In this document: positions 25,126 through 33,980 of the stretch, piece after piece | Layout of the letters: every line of letters begins with the position of its first letter | Position numbering within the stretch: the stretch's first letter is position 1 | Origin: an uncultured Pseudomonadales bacterium | GTDB lineage: Bacteria; Pseudomonadota; Gammaproteobacteria; Pseudomonadales; Azotimanducaceae | Direction: 5' to 3' | Assembly: GCA_958295875.1 (NCBI GenBank) | Contig: OY282379.1 | Span: 2,170,001-2,234,000 of the forward strand | DNA: 64,000 nt | The notes under the pieces: model-generated | The model's input: the letters and a program-made list of their open reading frames with translations, nothing else | Database searches by the model: none | Told to the model about the DNA's origin: nothing | Made by a program: the position numbers and the translations under genes

Positions 25126-26820
25126 ATGGATCTGCAAGCGCTCTGGCGCCGCCTGAAGGCGTTTGGCCGCGCGCCGGCGCCCGCCAGCGCCGCGGCGCCG
25201 GCGTCTGCGCCCGAGGCGCCCCCAACAGGCAGCGCCGTCCCGCCGGGCCTTGAGGCAACGCCGGGCATCATCCGGCTTTATGAGCAAGTCGGGCCAAGGT
25301 ATCCGTGGTACGTGAGCATCGTCAGCGTGCTTGGCTCGTTCGCCACGCTGCTCACCGCCACCATCGTCAACGTCGCCATCCCAGACATCATGGGCAGCCT
25401 CGGCATGACCATGGACGAAGCGCAAACCTTGGTGAGCGCGTTCTTGGCCGCCGGCACGGTGACGATGCTGATGACGGCGTGGTGCATCCGCGCCTTCGGC
25501 ATCGCCCACACCTACGTCTTTTGCCTCTGCGTCTTCATCGCCTCCTCGGTGCTTGGCGGCATCGCCGCGACGGCCGAGACGCTGTTCATCGCCCGCCTCC
25601 TGCAGGGCGCCGCTTCCGGGGTGGTGACGCCGCTCACCATGGTGTTGATCGCGCAGGTGTTTCCGGTGTCGAAGCGCGGCATGGGGATGGGCCTCATGGG
25701 TGTCGGCACGGTGCTCGCCCCGGCCCTCGCCCCCGCCATCGGCGGCTATCTGGTGGACAACCTCTCGTGGCGGTGGGTGTTCTACATGGCCATCCCGTTT
25801 GCCGCGGCGAGCCTGCCGTTTGCGCTCGCCCTGTTTCCCGCCCGCGAGGAGCGCGGCCCGCGGCCACCCTTCGATTGGGCCGGCTTGGTGCTGTGCTCCA
25901 CGTTCCTGACGGCGCTGCTCATCGCCTTGACCGAAGCGCAGAGCGAAGGCTGGCACGACGATCGGGTCGTCATCGCGCTGGCCGTGAGCGTCGTCGCCCT
26001 CGTGGCGTGGATCGCTTGGGACGTGCGCGCGGCGCAACCGCTGTTGAACTTGCGGCTGTTGCGCAATGGCCGCTTCGCCAGCGCCGCCCTCGTCACCTTC
26101 ACCGTGGGCGCCGGGCTGTACGGCTCCACCTATGTGTTTCCCTTGTTCTTGATGGAGGTGTCGCGCCTCATCCCGACGGATGCCGGGCTGAGCATGGCGC
26201 CGGCCGGGTTTGCAATGGCGGCGATGTTCCCGCTCTCGGGCTACTTGGCAGACCGGGTGTCCGCGCGCAGCTTGGTCACGGTCGGCTTGGCGCTGGTGGC
26301 GTGGGCCTGCTGGCTGATGCGCGATGCGGACGCCTTCACCCCGATCGTCGACATGCTGGGGTGGTACATCATCGGGCGCGTCGGCATGGCGCTCATCTTT
26401 CCGGGATTGAACGCCGCTGCCGTGAATGCCTTGCCGCTGGAACTCATCCCGGCCGGCAGCGGCATGATCAACTTCCTGCGCCAGTTTGGCGGCGCGTTGG
26501 GGGTGAGCGCCCTATCGTTCGTGCTGATTGAACGCAGCGCGGAGCATCAGTTGCGCGTGATGGAAACGCAAACATGGGACAACAGCGCCATGATGGAGCT
26601 GATGCGGCTGGTGCAGGAGCAGCTCGCCTATGTCGGCTTGGTGGGCTACCAAGCCTTCGAGATGAGCTTCACCTATGTGCTCGCGGTGGTGAACACGCAA
26701 AGCGACATGCTGGGCTACCGCGAGAGTTTCATTGCCTTGGCCGCGGTGCTGGCCTTGTCCATCCTGCCCACTTGGACCATGGGGCCGAACCGCTCGCTGG
26801 CCGCGCGCCCTGGCCGTTAG
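25126..26820 (+). CDS. DHA2-type MFS multidrug efflux pump (EmrB/QacA-like)
   Basis: 564 residues, with about 14 predicted helices as expected for the DHA2 group. It begins with an unusual Ala/Pro-rich cytoplasmic extension of about 45 residues before the conserved core. Family signatures: LLTATIVNVAIPDIMGSLGM (motif D1, near 78-97), RLLQGAASGVVTPLTMVLI (motif C-like) and GVGTVLAPALAPAIGGYLVD. It should export hydrophobic compounds by proton antiport together with the HlyD protein. Its stop codon (26818-26820) overlaps that of the convergent CoA-transferase gene, so no terminator separates them. Confidence 0.9.
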   Translation: MDLQALWRRLKAFGRAPAPASAAAPASAPEAPPTGSAVPPGLEATPGIIRLYEQVGPRYPWYVSIVSVLGSFATLLTATIVNVAIPDIMGSLGMTMDEAQTLVSAFLAAGTVTMLMTAWCIRAFGIAHTYVFCLCVFIASSVLGGIAATAETLFIARLLQGAASGVVTPLTMVLIAQVFPVSKRGMGMGLMGVGTVLAPALAPAIGGYLVDNLSWRWVFYMAIPFAAASLPFALALFPAREERGPRPPFDWAGLVLCSTFLTALLIALTEAQSEGWHDDRVVIALAVSVVALVAWIAWDVRAAQPLLNLRLLRNGRFASAALVTFTVGAGLYGSTYVFPLFLMEVSRLIPTDAGLSMAPAGFAMAAMFPLSGYLADRVSARSLVTVGLALVAWACWLMRDADAFTPIVDMLGWYIIGRVGMALIFPGLNAAAVNALPLELIPAGSGMINFLRQFGGALGVSALSFVLIERSAEHQLRVMETQTWDNSAMMELMRLVQEQLAYVGLVGYQAFEMSFTYVLAVVNTQSDMLGYRESFIALAAVLALSILPTWTMGPNRSLAARPGR

Positions 26821-28004
26821 CGAACGCTGCCGCTCTCCCGCAGCGCCGCAATTTCCGCGGCGTCGAAACCCGCTTCGCGCAACACCTCTTCGGTGTGCTC
26901 GCCGAGGCCGGGCGAAGGACGGGAGAGCGCCGCAGGCGTGTCGCCGAAGCGCCCCGGGGGACGCGGTTGACGCATTCGTCCGCCGACGGGATGCTCGAAC
27001 TCGATGAGCGCCTCCATCGACTGCACCTGCGGATCTTCAATCACCTCATCGCGGGTGTTGATTTTCGCGTAGGGCACTTGGTTGGCATCAAGGCGCTCGC
27101 ACAGGGCCTCGGTCGGAAACTTGGCGTAGGCATCGTTCAAGAGCGCTTGAAACACGCCGCTGTTGGCCTGCCGCGCCGGCGGCGTGGAGAAGCGCTCGTC
27201 CTCCATCAGGTTGGGCAGTTCCAGGGCGCGGAACAGCCCTGCCCACTCCCCGGCCTTCACCGGCATCGTCGCAACATGGCCATCCGCCGTCTTGCGCACG
27301 AAGTAGGCGTGGTTGCCGAACGGAAACCGGGGCACGTCGTCGCCGACGAAGTGGAAGTTGGCCATGCTGTCTGGCCACAGGAAGAACAGGCTCGCGTCCA
27401 GCATGGACACCTCGACGCGCTGGCCGACGCCGGTGCGGCCACGCGCCACCAACGCGGAGCAGATGGCTTGGGCCGCCGTCATGGAGGTGATCTTGTCGCA
27501 GATGAGCGTGTTGATCATCACCGGCGTCTCGGTGGCGGGGTCTGCCTGCAGCGAGGCGATGCCGGAGATCGCTTGGATGACGGCGTCGTAGACGCGCCGT
27601 CCGGCGTAGGGGCCACTGCGCCCGACGCCGTTGATCGAAGCGAACACCAAGCCGGGGTTGATGGCGCGCAACGCCTCGTAGCCAAAGCCCAAACGCTCCA
27701 TCACGCCAGGGCGAAAGTTCTCCATCAGCACGTCCGCGCCGGCGATCAAGCGCCGCAGGGCATCCTTGCCGGGTTCCGATGCAAGGTCGATGACGATGGA
27801 ACGCTTGTTGCGGTTCATTTGCGCGAACGAGCCGTTCAGGCCATTGCGCGTGTTGCGAAAGGGCGCCCGCATGGCGTCGCCATCGGGTGGCGCTTCCACC
27901 TTCACCACGTCTGCGCCTTGGTCGCCCAAAATCGCCGCGGCAATGGGCCCTGAGTAAATCGTGGTCATGTCGATGACCCGTATGCCGTCCAAAGACCCTG
28001 CCAT
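26817..28004 (-). CDS. CaiB/BaiF family III CoA-transferase
   Basis: 395 residues, typical length. The start (MAGSLDGIRVIDMTTIYSGP) and the segments LGDQGADVVKVEAPPDGDAMR (about 31-50), LMENFRPGVMERLGFGYEAL, INGVGRSGPYAGRRVYDAVIQAISG and HAYFVRKTADGHVA are diagnostic for the family that moves CoA between carboxylic acids. The specific acids cannot be deduced. ATG 28004 is the only sensible start. It is transcribed towards the efflux genes and away from the response regulator, with about 250 bases of divergent upstream DNA. Confidence 0.9.
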   Translation of the reverse strand: MAGSLDGIRVIDMTTIYSGPIAAAILGDQGADVVKVEAPPDGDAMRAPFRNTRNGLNGSFAQMNRNKRSIVIDLASEPGKDALRRLIAGADVLMENFRPGVMERLGFGYEALRAINPGLVFASINGVGRSGPYAGRRVYDAVIQAISGIASLQADPATETPVMINTLICDKITSMTAAQAICSALVARGRTGVGQRVEVSMLDASLFFLWPDSMANFHFVGDDVPRFPFGNHAYFVRKTADGHVATMPVKAGEWAGLFRALELPNLMEDERFSTPPARQANSGVFQALLNDAYAKFPTEALCERLDANQVPYAKINTRDEVIEDPQVQSMEALIEFEHPVGGRMRQPRPPGRFGDTPAALSRPSPGLGEHTEEVLREAGFDAAEIAALRESGSVR

Positions 28005-28253
28005 GCTGCCGTTCCCGCTCGCTTCGTTGCGGCCAATTATGCGATGGGAAGGCGGTTCGGGTGCAAAACGCGGGCGGCCGCCACTTGCCATAGACTTGGG
28101 CGCAGTCCGGCATCCGCCGGCGCCGTGGCCATTGGTTCGTTCGGTTCGGCTCGGCTCGGTGGGTGCCTCGGCCGCGCCGCAAGCCGCCATTCCGCATCGG
28201 GCTCGTGGCCGGCGCGGCCATGTTCGCAGCAGCAGAGGGCTGAGCCTTGAGCC

Positions 28254-28931
28254 ATGCGTAAGGTGTTGGTGGTGGACGACCACGCGCACATCCGCGATGT
28301 GGTGGCGTTCGCCTTGCGGCGCGGCGGCTTCGAGCCAGTGGAAGCGGGCGATGGGCGCGTGGCGTTGGATGCCTTCGAGCGCGAATCGCCAGACCTCATC
28401 ATCCTCGATGTGCTGATGCCGGAACTCGACGGCATGGCGGTGTGCCAAGCGATTCGGCGCGTGTCGAACGTGCCGATCCTGCTGCTGTCCTCCAAGGACG
28501 CCGAACCGGATCGCATCGCGGGGCTAGAGGCTGGCGGCGACGACTACATGGTGAAGCCCTTCAGCCCCCGCGAACTGGTGGCCAAAGTGCGCGCCATGTT
28601 CCGCCGCATGGACGCGCTGCTCGAAGGCGATGGCCACCCGCTCACGGTGGGAGCGCTGGTGATCGACACCGCGGCGCGGCGCGTGGAGGTGCGTGGCCAT
28701 GCCGTGACGCTCACGCCCATCGAGTTCGGCTTGCTCGCCACCTTGGCGCGCCGGGCGGGCAATGTCGTCGCCCGCGAGATGCTGATGCGCGGCGCCTACG
28801 CCCCACGCCGCATCGTCAGCGACCGCACCATCGACAGCCATGTGCGCCGCCTGCGCGAGAAACTTAAGGTAAGCGGCAGCGACCCCATCGAAACGGTGTA
28901 CGGAGTGGGGTACCGGCTGGCGTTCGATTAG
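28254..28931 (+). CDS. OmpR-family response regulator without adjacent kinase
   Basis: 225 residues. The receiver domain has D8/D9, the phosphoacceptor D52 in IILDVLMPELDG, S79/S80, and K101 in YMVKPFSPREL. The C-terminal winged helix (about 130-225) has LTPIEFGLLATLARRAGNVV and SDRTIDSHVRRLREKLKVSG, followed by VYGVGYRLAF. It is a DNA-binding regulator expected to be switched by a sensor kinase. No histidine kinase lies on either side, so it is an orphan in this window. The next 800 bases downstream have visibly lower GC. Confidence 0.93.
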   Translation: MRKVLVVDDHAHIRDVVAFALRRGGFEPVEAGDGRVALDAFERESPDLIILDVLMPELDGMAVCQAIRRVSNVPILLLSSKDAEPDRIAGLEAGGDDYMVKPFSPRELVAKVRAMFRRMDALLEGDGHPLTVGALVIDTAARRVEVRGHAVTLTPIEFGLLATLARRAGNVVAREMLMRGAYAPRRIVSDRTIDSHVRRLREKLKVSGSDPIETVYGVGYRLAFD

Positions 28932-29131
28932 GGTTCGATGGTGGTCAGCGCGCCAAAATGGAGTATTACCGCGGGTTCTCGTGCCCCAGAAAGCAGTCCA
29001 TGCACCCCATTGCTGTACAGTGGCGGCCCATACAAAGGCGTCTGTGCATGGAGCGTCTAGTAGGTCTGGGGTGGCATCGTCCCCTCAAGCTGGGTTTTCG
29101 GATCGACGGGTACGAGTACAGGAAACATGCA

Positions 29132-29446
29132 ATGAGCAAACATCGCGTTTACAAGGACGGCAGTGGCCGTGAGTTCGACGTGCGGGAGGTCGGCGAGTGC
29201 CAATGGCAGGTCAAGCCCGTTGAGCCAATTCTTAGGGCCTTGCACGAAAGTGCCACGATTCAAGTGAAAGGAAGTGCCGTAGATGCTCAATACGTCATCT
29301 CCGCTAATGGGGAAGTGCAGGGTGGAAACGACAACCTTAGCGTCGCGTTGGGGATGGCCGCAGACCTTCTAACGCACATACGACCCACCGAGAACGCCAA
29401 AATCAAGAAGTGCGCCACCATGCACGAGTGGATGAACGCGGGTTGA
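29132..29446 (+). CDS. Hypothetical protein in a lower-GC island
   Basis: 104 residues starting MSKHRVYKDGSGREFDVREV; an AGGAA ribosome-binding site lies upstream of ATG 29132, and the longer frame from 28958 is less likely. No signal, membrane helix or known motif; mixed alpha/beta character (IQVKGSAVDAQYVISANGEV). Base composition is clearly less GC-rich than the neighbours, which suggests foreign origin. Function unknown. Confidence 0.5.
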   Translation: MSKHRVYKDGSGREFDVREVGECQWQVKPVEPILRALHESATIQVKGSAVDAQYVISANGEVQGGNDNLSVALGMAADLLTHIRPTENAKIKKCATMHEWMNAG

Positions 29447-29796
29447 TCCGACACGACCACACCGTTCGATTTTCGTCGAATGGCAAGCACCGCCCAAGAG
29501 TTAAACCAGTCAACCAATCGACATACCGCCGGGCAGATGCCGGTGGCGTTACGCTTTGCTACGCCCTTGGCAATCGCTTGGCTGCTAGCGCTTCGTGATA
29601 CTCCTCTTCATCAAGCCCCAGCCCATCCAGTATCAAAGCGTCCACGTCTGGCAGAACTTTGGGAGCTTTCTCCCATAAGTTCATGTTCTCCGACTCGCGC
29701 CCGCCAGCAGTCCCTGATCGCCTCACAGCGGGTTCGTAGAGAAGACAGCCGGCAACGCTGTGTCGCGCACCAAGGCGTGGGCGCAACGTCCCGCAA
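29447..29796. other. 350-base lower-GC stretch with no confident gene
   Basis: Between the hypothetical gene and the dehydrogenase gene no frame has convincing coding character. The best candidate is a 41-codon minus-strand frame listed separately. The composition resembles the preceding hypothetical gene, so both may belong to one acquired segment. Confidence 0.5.
29559..29684 (-). CDS. Possible 41-residue protein or gene remnant
   Basis: A short minus-strand frame starting MNLWEKAPKVLPDVDALILD and ending in a helix (EEEYHEALAAKRLPRA). The amphipathic, acidic composition looks protein-like rather than random, but no family is recognised and no strong ribosome-binding site is evident. It may be the end of a decayed gene in this lower-GC island. 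Confidence 0.25.
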   Translation of the reverse strand: MNLWEKAPKVLPDVDALILDGLGLDEEEYHEALAAKRLPRA

Positions 29797-30765
29797 TCAG
29801 TAGCCCAGCGCTTTGTCGACCACGCCTTCCAATGGGGCGCCGGCCACGAGGTTCTCCAGATTGCGGACGAAGCGATCCATGTTGCGGCTGGCGCGAAACT
29901 GGCTCGCGCCGGCGGTGTGGGGCGTCATGGCGACATTCGCCAATGCCCACAGGCGGCTCTCGGCCGGCAGCGGCTCACGGGGCGCCACGTCGAGGGCGGC
30001 GCCGCGCAGTTGGCCGCCATCAAGGGCAGCGATGAGGTCTTCCTCCACCATCACCTCGCCGCGCGTCACATTAACGAGCCACGCGCCTGGCTTCATCTGC
30101 GCGAAGGCGCCGGCGTTGAACTTGCCGCGCGTCTCTGGCGTCAGCGGGCAGCAGATGGCGAGCACATCCGAGGTCGCCAACAGGTTCGCAAAGCCATCCG
30201 GCGGCGCCACCGCATCCACTTCGGCGGAACCCGGCACGGCATCCCGGTCTAGCGCCTGCACCCTCATGCCGAATGCCGCGGCGCGGCGCGCCATCGCGCG
30301 GCCCGTGCCGCCGAAGCCGAAGATGCCCATGGTCAAGCCCGTGAGCTCGATCTCTTGGCGACGCATCTCCGGCCGATGGTTCCAAGCGTCTGGCCCCAAC
30401 CGCTGCGCGGTGGCCAACTGGCGAGTGAGCATCAACAGCAGGCCAAAGGCGTGATCCGCCAGATGCTCTCCCACCAGCCCCTTCTCGCTGGTGAGAACGA
30501 CATCGCTTGCCTTGAACTCGTCGTAGAGGAAGGCATCCACGCCGGAGGCGATGGCATGCACCCAGCGCAGCCGCGCCGCCAAGAACATTTCGCGGGAAAC
30601 GAAGCCGAGCACGACATCCGCATCTGTGATGTGCGTCAGCGCGTCCCGATAGCTGGACGTCACCACCTCGGCGCCCTCGGCAGCGGCGCGGATGCGCGCC
30701 AGGTCGGCCGCGGACACCTCCGGCAGCGTGAGCCCGGGAATGATCAGAACCTTATGTGGCGTCAT
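29797..30765 (-). CDS. D-2-hydroxyacid dehydrogenase family protein
   Basis: 322 residues. The NAD-binding motif is GIFGFGGTGRAMARRAAAFGM (about 148-168). The catalytic trio expected of the family is visible: Arg in NVTRGE, Glu in DVAPREPLP and His in PHTAGAS. It would reduce 2-keto acids to D-2-hydroxy acids, or the reverse, in the cytoplasm. Start MTPHKVLIIPG at 30765 matches the domain; the longer upstream frame is spurious. The 2-keto-pentenoate-hydratase-like gene lies 79 bases upstream on the same strand, so the two may act in one degradation route. Confidence 0.87.
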   Translation of the reverse strand: MTPHKVLIIPGLTLPEVSAADLARIRAAAEGAEVVTSSYRDALTHITDADVVLGFVSREMFLAARLRWVHAIASGVDAFLYDEFKASDVVLTSEKGLVGEHLADHAFGLLLMLTRQLATAQRLGPDAWNHRPEMRRQEIELTGLTMGIFGFGGTGRAMARRAAAFGMRVQALDRDAVPGSAEVDAVAPPDGFANLLATSDVLAICCPLTPETRGKFNAGAFAQMKPGAWLVNVTRGEVMVEEDLIAALDGGQLRGAALDVAPREPLPAESRLWALANVAMTPHTAGASQFRASRNMDRFVRNLENLVAGAPLEGVVDKALGY

Positions 30766-30844
30766 GTTTGCCTCAACTCTTCCTATCTTGCGACGCGCCG
30801 TTCCGACGCTGCATCCAACCTTCCGACGCCAACGCCGGCCCACT

Positions 30845-31540
30845 TCATGCGAACACCACCTCCACCGTGCCCAAGGCCACGCCGAAGTCTCCCGACCAGC
30901 GTGAGGGCGCGGTGACGCGCTGACGCCCGAAGGCGCCGGTGATGACGCGCTGGCCGGGTTCCAAGCGCCGCCCGAAGCGGCCAAGTTGCGCGGCGAGCGC
31001 GGCGATGGAGGCGAAATGGTCATCAATGTGGCCGCGCGCCGGCACCCTCGCCTGCGGCACCCCATCGCGGGCAAGCGTCACTTCCAAGCCGTCCAAGTCG
31101 ATCCCTTCGAGGGGGCGCTCGGCGCCGGCGACGATGCCCCATTGCGAAAGGTTGTCTGCAAGCCGAGCCGCCATGGATGCATCCGCCGAAAGCCGCGGCT
31201 CGTTGATCTCGAACCCTGCCGCCACGCTCGCCACCGCCGCCTTGGCGGCCGCGGCGGACACCTCGCCGGCAAGCTCGGCGCCCATCGTGAAGCACACCTC
31301 GTTCTCAACGCCGATGGACTTGAACTCGGCCAAGCTCAACGTGGCGCCGCTCGCGAACACGCGCTCTGCCAAGATGTGGCCAAAGGGCCGGAAACCCGCG
31401 CCCATCGCGTCTCTCGATGCGCCTGAGGTGAGGCCGACCTTCCAGCCCGCCAAGCGAGCCCCGTTGGCGAGCTTCGCATCCAGCGCGTCGAGTTGGCGCT
31501 GCAAGCCTTGGTCGCGTTCGTCGCGCATTGTCCTGCTCAA
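30845..31540 (-). CDS. 2-keto-4-pentenoate hydratase-like protein (FAH superfamily)
   Basis: 231 residues, somewhat short but complete. Landmarks: LAGWKVGLTSGASRDAMG near 30-47, GVENEVCFTMGAEL near 76-89 (the ENE acidic residues bind the metal), FEINEPRL, and C-terminal PGQRVITGAFGRQR. Members hydrate 2-hydroxypenta-2,4-dienoate in meta-cleavage pathways or decarboxylate related keto acids. Two starts are possible, 31540 and 31528. Divergent from the amidohydrolase gene, with 85 bases between. Confidence 0.8.
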   Translation of the reverse strand: MSRTMRDERDQGLQRQLDALDAKLANGARLAGWKVGLTSGASRDAMGAGFRPFGHILAERVFASGATLSLAEFKSIGVENEVCFTMGAELAGEVSAAAAKAAVASVAAGFEINEPRLSADASMAARLADNLSQWGIVAGAERPLEGIDLDGLEVTLARDGVPQARVPARGHIDDHFASIAALAAQLGRFGRRLEPGQRVITGAFGRQRVTAPSRWSGDFGVALGTVEVVFA

Positions 31541-31625
31541 CCCTCTTGAAACCGCGGGGCGCCCGGCAGACGCTCAAGCAGAATACGATAAGCTACCGCG
31601 CAGTTCGAACGCTGGGGGAGCCACC

Positions 31626-32741
31626 ATGCGCAACGGCTATCGGATCATCGACACGGACGCACACCAGATGGAGCCGCCGACCATCTGGCGAGACTACATC
31701 GATTCTGCCTTTGCAGACCGGGCGCCGAAGATCGGCGACATCGGCGGCGGCCGCCCTGGCATGGTGGTGGAAGGCGCGCCGATCACCAAGCAGGACGGCA
31801 ACTATCCCATGCACTCCAAGGAGTTCTTGGAAGCCGCCGCCCGCGGCATGGAAAAGCATGAAGCAGCCCGCGCCGCCGGGTTCAATCCAGACAGCCGTTT
31901 GCAGGACATGGACGAACACGGCGTGGATGCCCAAGTGATCTACCCCACCGTCGGCGGGCAGATGCTCGGCAAGCCGTTTGAAGACACCGAGCTGCTGGCC
32001 GCGGTGTGCCGCGCCTACAACGATTGGAGCTTGGAGTACTGCTCGGCGGCGCCGGAGCGGCTGCGCATGGCGGCGATGCTGCCGGTTCAAGCGCCTGACC
32101 TCGCCATCGAGGAAGCCCGCCGGGCCGCCGAGCGCGGCGCCGCGTGCTTCTATGTGCGCCCCAACCCGACGGCCGGCCGCAACCTCTACCACGCGGATTA
32201 CGAGCCGTTGTGGAGCGCGTTGGAAGGCTTGGGGCTGCCGATGTGCATCCACGATTCCGGTTCCCCATACCTGCCGTCATACGGCGACCGCATGGAAACC
32301 CACACGTCCGGGCACATCATCGCGCACCCCTTCGAGGCGATGGTGGCGATGATGAGCCTGATTTGGTTCGGTGTCATCGAGCGCCACCCGCGGCTCGCCG
32401 TGGTGCATGTGGAAGCGGATGCCGGGTGGCTGCCGTACTGGCTGCAACGGATGGAGCAGCATTGGGAGTTCTCCGGCAACGCGGAGCATCCCGAGCTCAC
32501 GCAGCGCCCAACGGACTACTTCAAGTCCAACTTCTTGGTGGCGTGCCGGGGTGACGAGATGACGCTGCCTTCGGTGTGCGACCTCGTTGGCGACGATTAC
32601 GTCACCTTCAACACAGACTATCCGCACCCAGACGGCACTTGGCCCTTGGGCTTGGAGCATCTCGAACGCCAGCCGCTGCCCGAAGCGAGCATCCGCAAGA
32701 TTTTCTGGGACAACGCGGCACCCGTGTTTGGCGTGGCTTGA
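31626..32741 (+). CDS. Amidohydrolase-2 family protein (decarboxylase/metal hydrolase)
   Basis: 371 residues with a GGGGGAG ribosome-binding site just upstream. The N-terminal IIDTDAHQMEPP gives a D-x-H in place of the usual H-x-H first metal motif, as in aminocarboxymuconate-semialdehyde-decarboxylase-like members. RLQDMDEHGVDAQVIYPTVGG near 97-117, IHDSGSP near 216, VVHVEADAGWLPYWL near 258 and the late NTDYPHPDGTWP with the catalytic Asp match amidohydrolase-2 (PF04909) proteins. It likely acts on an acyclic or aromatic carboxylate in the cytoplasm; substrate unknown. Its neighbours, a hydratase and a hydroxyacid dehydrogenase, fit a catabolic role. Confidence 0.85.
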   Translation: MRNGYRIIDTDAHQMEPPTIWRDYIDSAFADRAPKIGDIGGGRPGMVVEGAPITKQDGNYPMHSKEFLEAAARGMEKHEAARAAGFNPDSRLQDMDEHGVDAQVIYPTVGGQMLGKPFEDTELLAAVCRAYNDWSLEYCSAAPERLRMAAMLPVQAPDLAIEEARRAAERGAACFYVRPNPTAGRNLYHADYEPLWSALEGLGLPMCIHDSGSPYLPSYGDRMETHTSGHIIAHPFEAMVAMMSLIWFGVIERHPRLAVVHVEADAGWLPYWLQRMEQHWEFSGNAEHPELTQRPTDYFKSNFLVACRGDEMTLPSVCDLVGDDYVTFNTDYPHPDGTWPLGLEHLERQPLPEASIRKIFWDNAAPVFGVA

Positions 32742-32809
32742 AGGCAGGGCGGCGGGCTTCGGGCTTGGCGCTGTTGCCTTGGGCTTCGCGACGCGGCTGC
32801 CAGCCCTGC

Positions 32810-33124
32810 TTAGTGTGGCCGCTTGATCGGGTAGTAGCGTTGGCCGTCGAACTTGTCGAAGTAGGTGCCGAGCCAAGGATGGTTGATCTGCGTTGAATCT
32901 TTCGCGGGGTCGAGGTGCCGTTCGGCCACGTAGGTGGCTTGGGGCGCCCCGTCCACGAGGACGTGATACCAAGGCCGGTCTTTCGGCGGGCGGCTCTTCG
33001 CCATCTCCTCGTACCACGCTTCGCTCAGGTTGAACGCGGCGTCCACGCCGCAGACCACGCCTCGATAGTCGAAGCGGTTGTGCTCCACGAGCTGTCCAAC
33101 GAAGAACCGGGCACCCGCGCTCAT
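32810..33124 (-). CDS. hspQ: Heat shock protein HspQ
   Basis: 104 residues. The whole protein matches HspQ/YccV: FFVGQLVEHNRFDYRGVVCG, DAAFNLSEAWYEEMAKSRPP, the DRPWYHVLVDG core and WLGTYFDKFDGQRYYP at the end. In enterobacteria HspQ enhances Lon protease action on certain substrates and was also described as a hemimethylated-DNA binder. It converges on the amidohydrolase gene. Its presence supports a proteobacterial, probably gammaproteobacterial, host. Confidence 0.93.
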   Translation of the reverse strand: MSAGARFFVGQLVEHNRFDYRGVVCGVDAAFNLSEAWYEEMAKSRPPKDRPWYHVLVDGAPQATYVAERHLDPAKDSTQINHPWLGTYFDKFDGQRYYPIKRPH

Positions 33125-33323
33125 GCTTGGCTGGCTGCTTCCATTCCTACGCCCACACTATCGCCCGCCGGGACGCGGCGGCGGGGCGGTGCTGGCCATG
33201 CCGACTACCGCCGCCGTTTGGAGCGCGGGCCTAACGCGGCGAGCCGGCGCGGCCCGGCCGGGCCCCGCAAGGCGTGAAGCGCGTGGCGGCCCACTTGCGC
33301 GCGGCCGCCACGCACGAACGGCG

Positions 33324-33650
33324 TCAGCCCTTGACGCGCGTGTACACCCGCGTCGCCACGATCGCCACGATGGAGCTCAGGTAGAGCAACTTGAGCTGAT
33401 CGATGATCGCGTCCAGGTAAATCCCGATGAATTGGATGTGCGACAGCACGTTCGCGTCCGCCGCGAAGTGCAGGCCGATGGCCACTGCCACGAACATCGT
33501 GGAATCTTCCGCGTCCAGCGTCATGAAGCCGTACGCGAGCCCCAAGACGACGAGCGCGAGCGGCAGCAACCCCATTGGCACCATGCCCGGCGCCAACCCC
33601 TCAATGATTGCCGCGAGCGCGCCCAAACCGAAGATGATGCGCATTTCCAT
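33324..33650 (-). CDS. Small multi-pass membrane protein
   Basis: 108 residues, almost wholly hydrophobic with three or four helices (IIFGLGALAAIIEGLAPGMV, LLPLALVVLGLAYGFMTL, TMFVAVAIGLHFAAD and a last one near LLYLSSIVAIVATRVY). Inner-membrane location is expected. No family is recognised and no functional motif seen. It has about 200 bases of non-coding DNA on one side and 330 on the other, so it is probably monocistronic. Confidence 0.65.
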   Translation of the reverse strand: MEMRIIFGLGALAAIIEGLAPGMVPMGLLPLALVVLGLAYGFMTLDAEDSTMFVAVAIGLHFAADANVLSHIQFIGIYLDAIIDQLKLLYLSSIVAIVATRVYTRVKG

Positions 33651-33980
33651 CAGTCAACCCCCTGTCTCCGACATGAAGCCACAGTGCGCCTTGCGCCGGC
33701 CAACGGAGATCGAGCCTGATGCTGCCGAGGCCACGAATCGCCGATGACAGACAACGCACCGACAAGCACCGTAACACAAGATGGCGGCTGGGACAGCGCA
33801 GCCTCCGCTGTCAGCGCGACAGCGGAGAATGCCCGCTGCCGGACGAACGCAGTGCGGGAAAAGCTCCTAGCCGAGCCGAGCGGCTAACGTCTCGGGGCGA
33901 TCAACTCACTCGCATTTCGAGAGAGGCTTCATGCGCGGGCGACGTATCATCCCCCCAAGCATCGTGGCGGAGGCACATCG
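33651..33980. other. 330-base intergenic region with one strong hairpin
   Basis: No frame here is convincing as a gene. The region holds a perfect 10-bp-stem inverted repeat (listed separately) and, at its right end, the GGAGG ribosome-binding site of the EthD gene. Confidence 0.6.
33803..33827 (+). repeat. Perfect 10-bp inverted repeat (hairpin)
   Basis: CTCCGCTGTC (33803-33812) and GACAGCGGAG (33818-33827) are exact complements around the loop AGCGC. No T-run follows on either side. It lies midway in a 330-base gap between divergent genes, so it is more likely a dispersed element or protein-binding site than a terminator. Confidence 0.6.

Noticed and set aside
24385..26037. A 550-codon minus-strand frame opposite the HlyD and MFS genes
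   Set aside because: Low-complexity His/Arg/Gly composition with no motif; the opposite strand is plainly coding.
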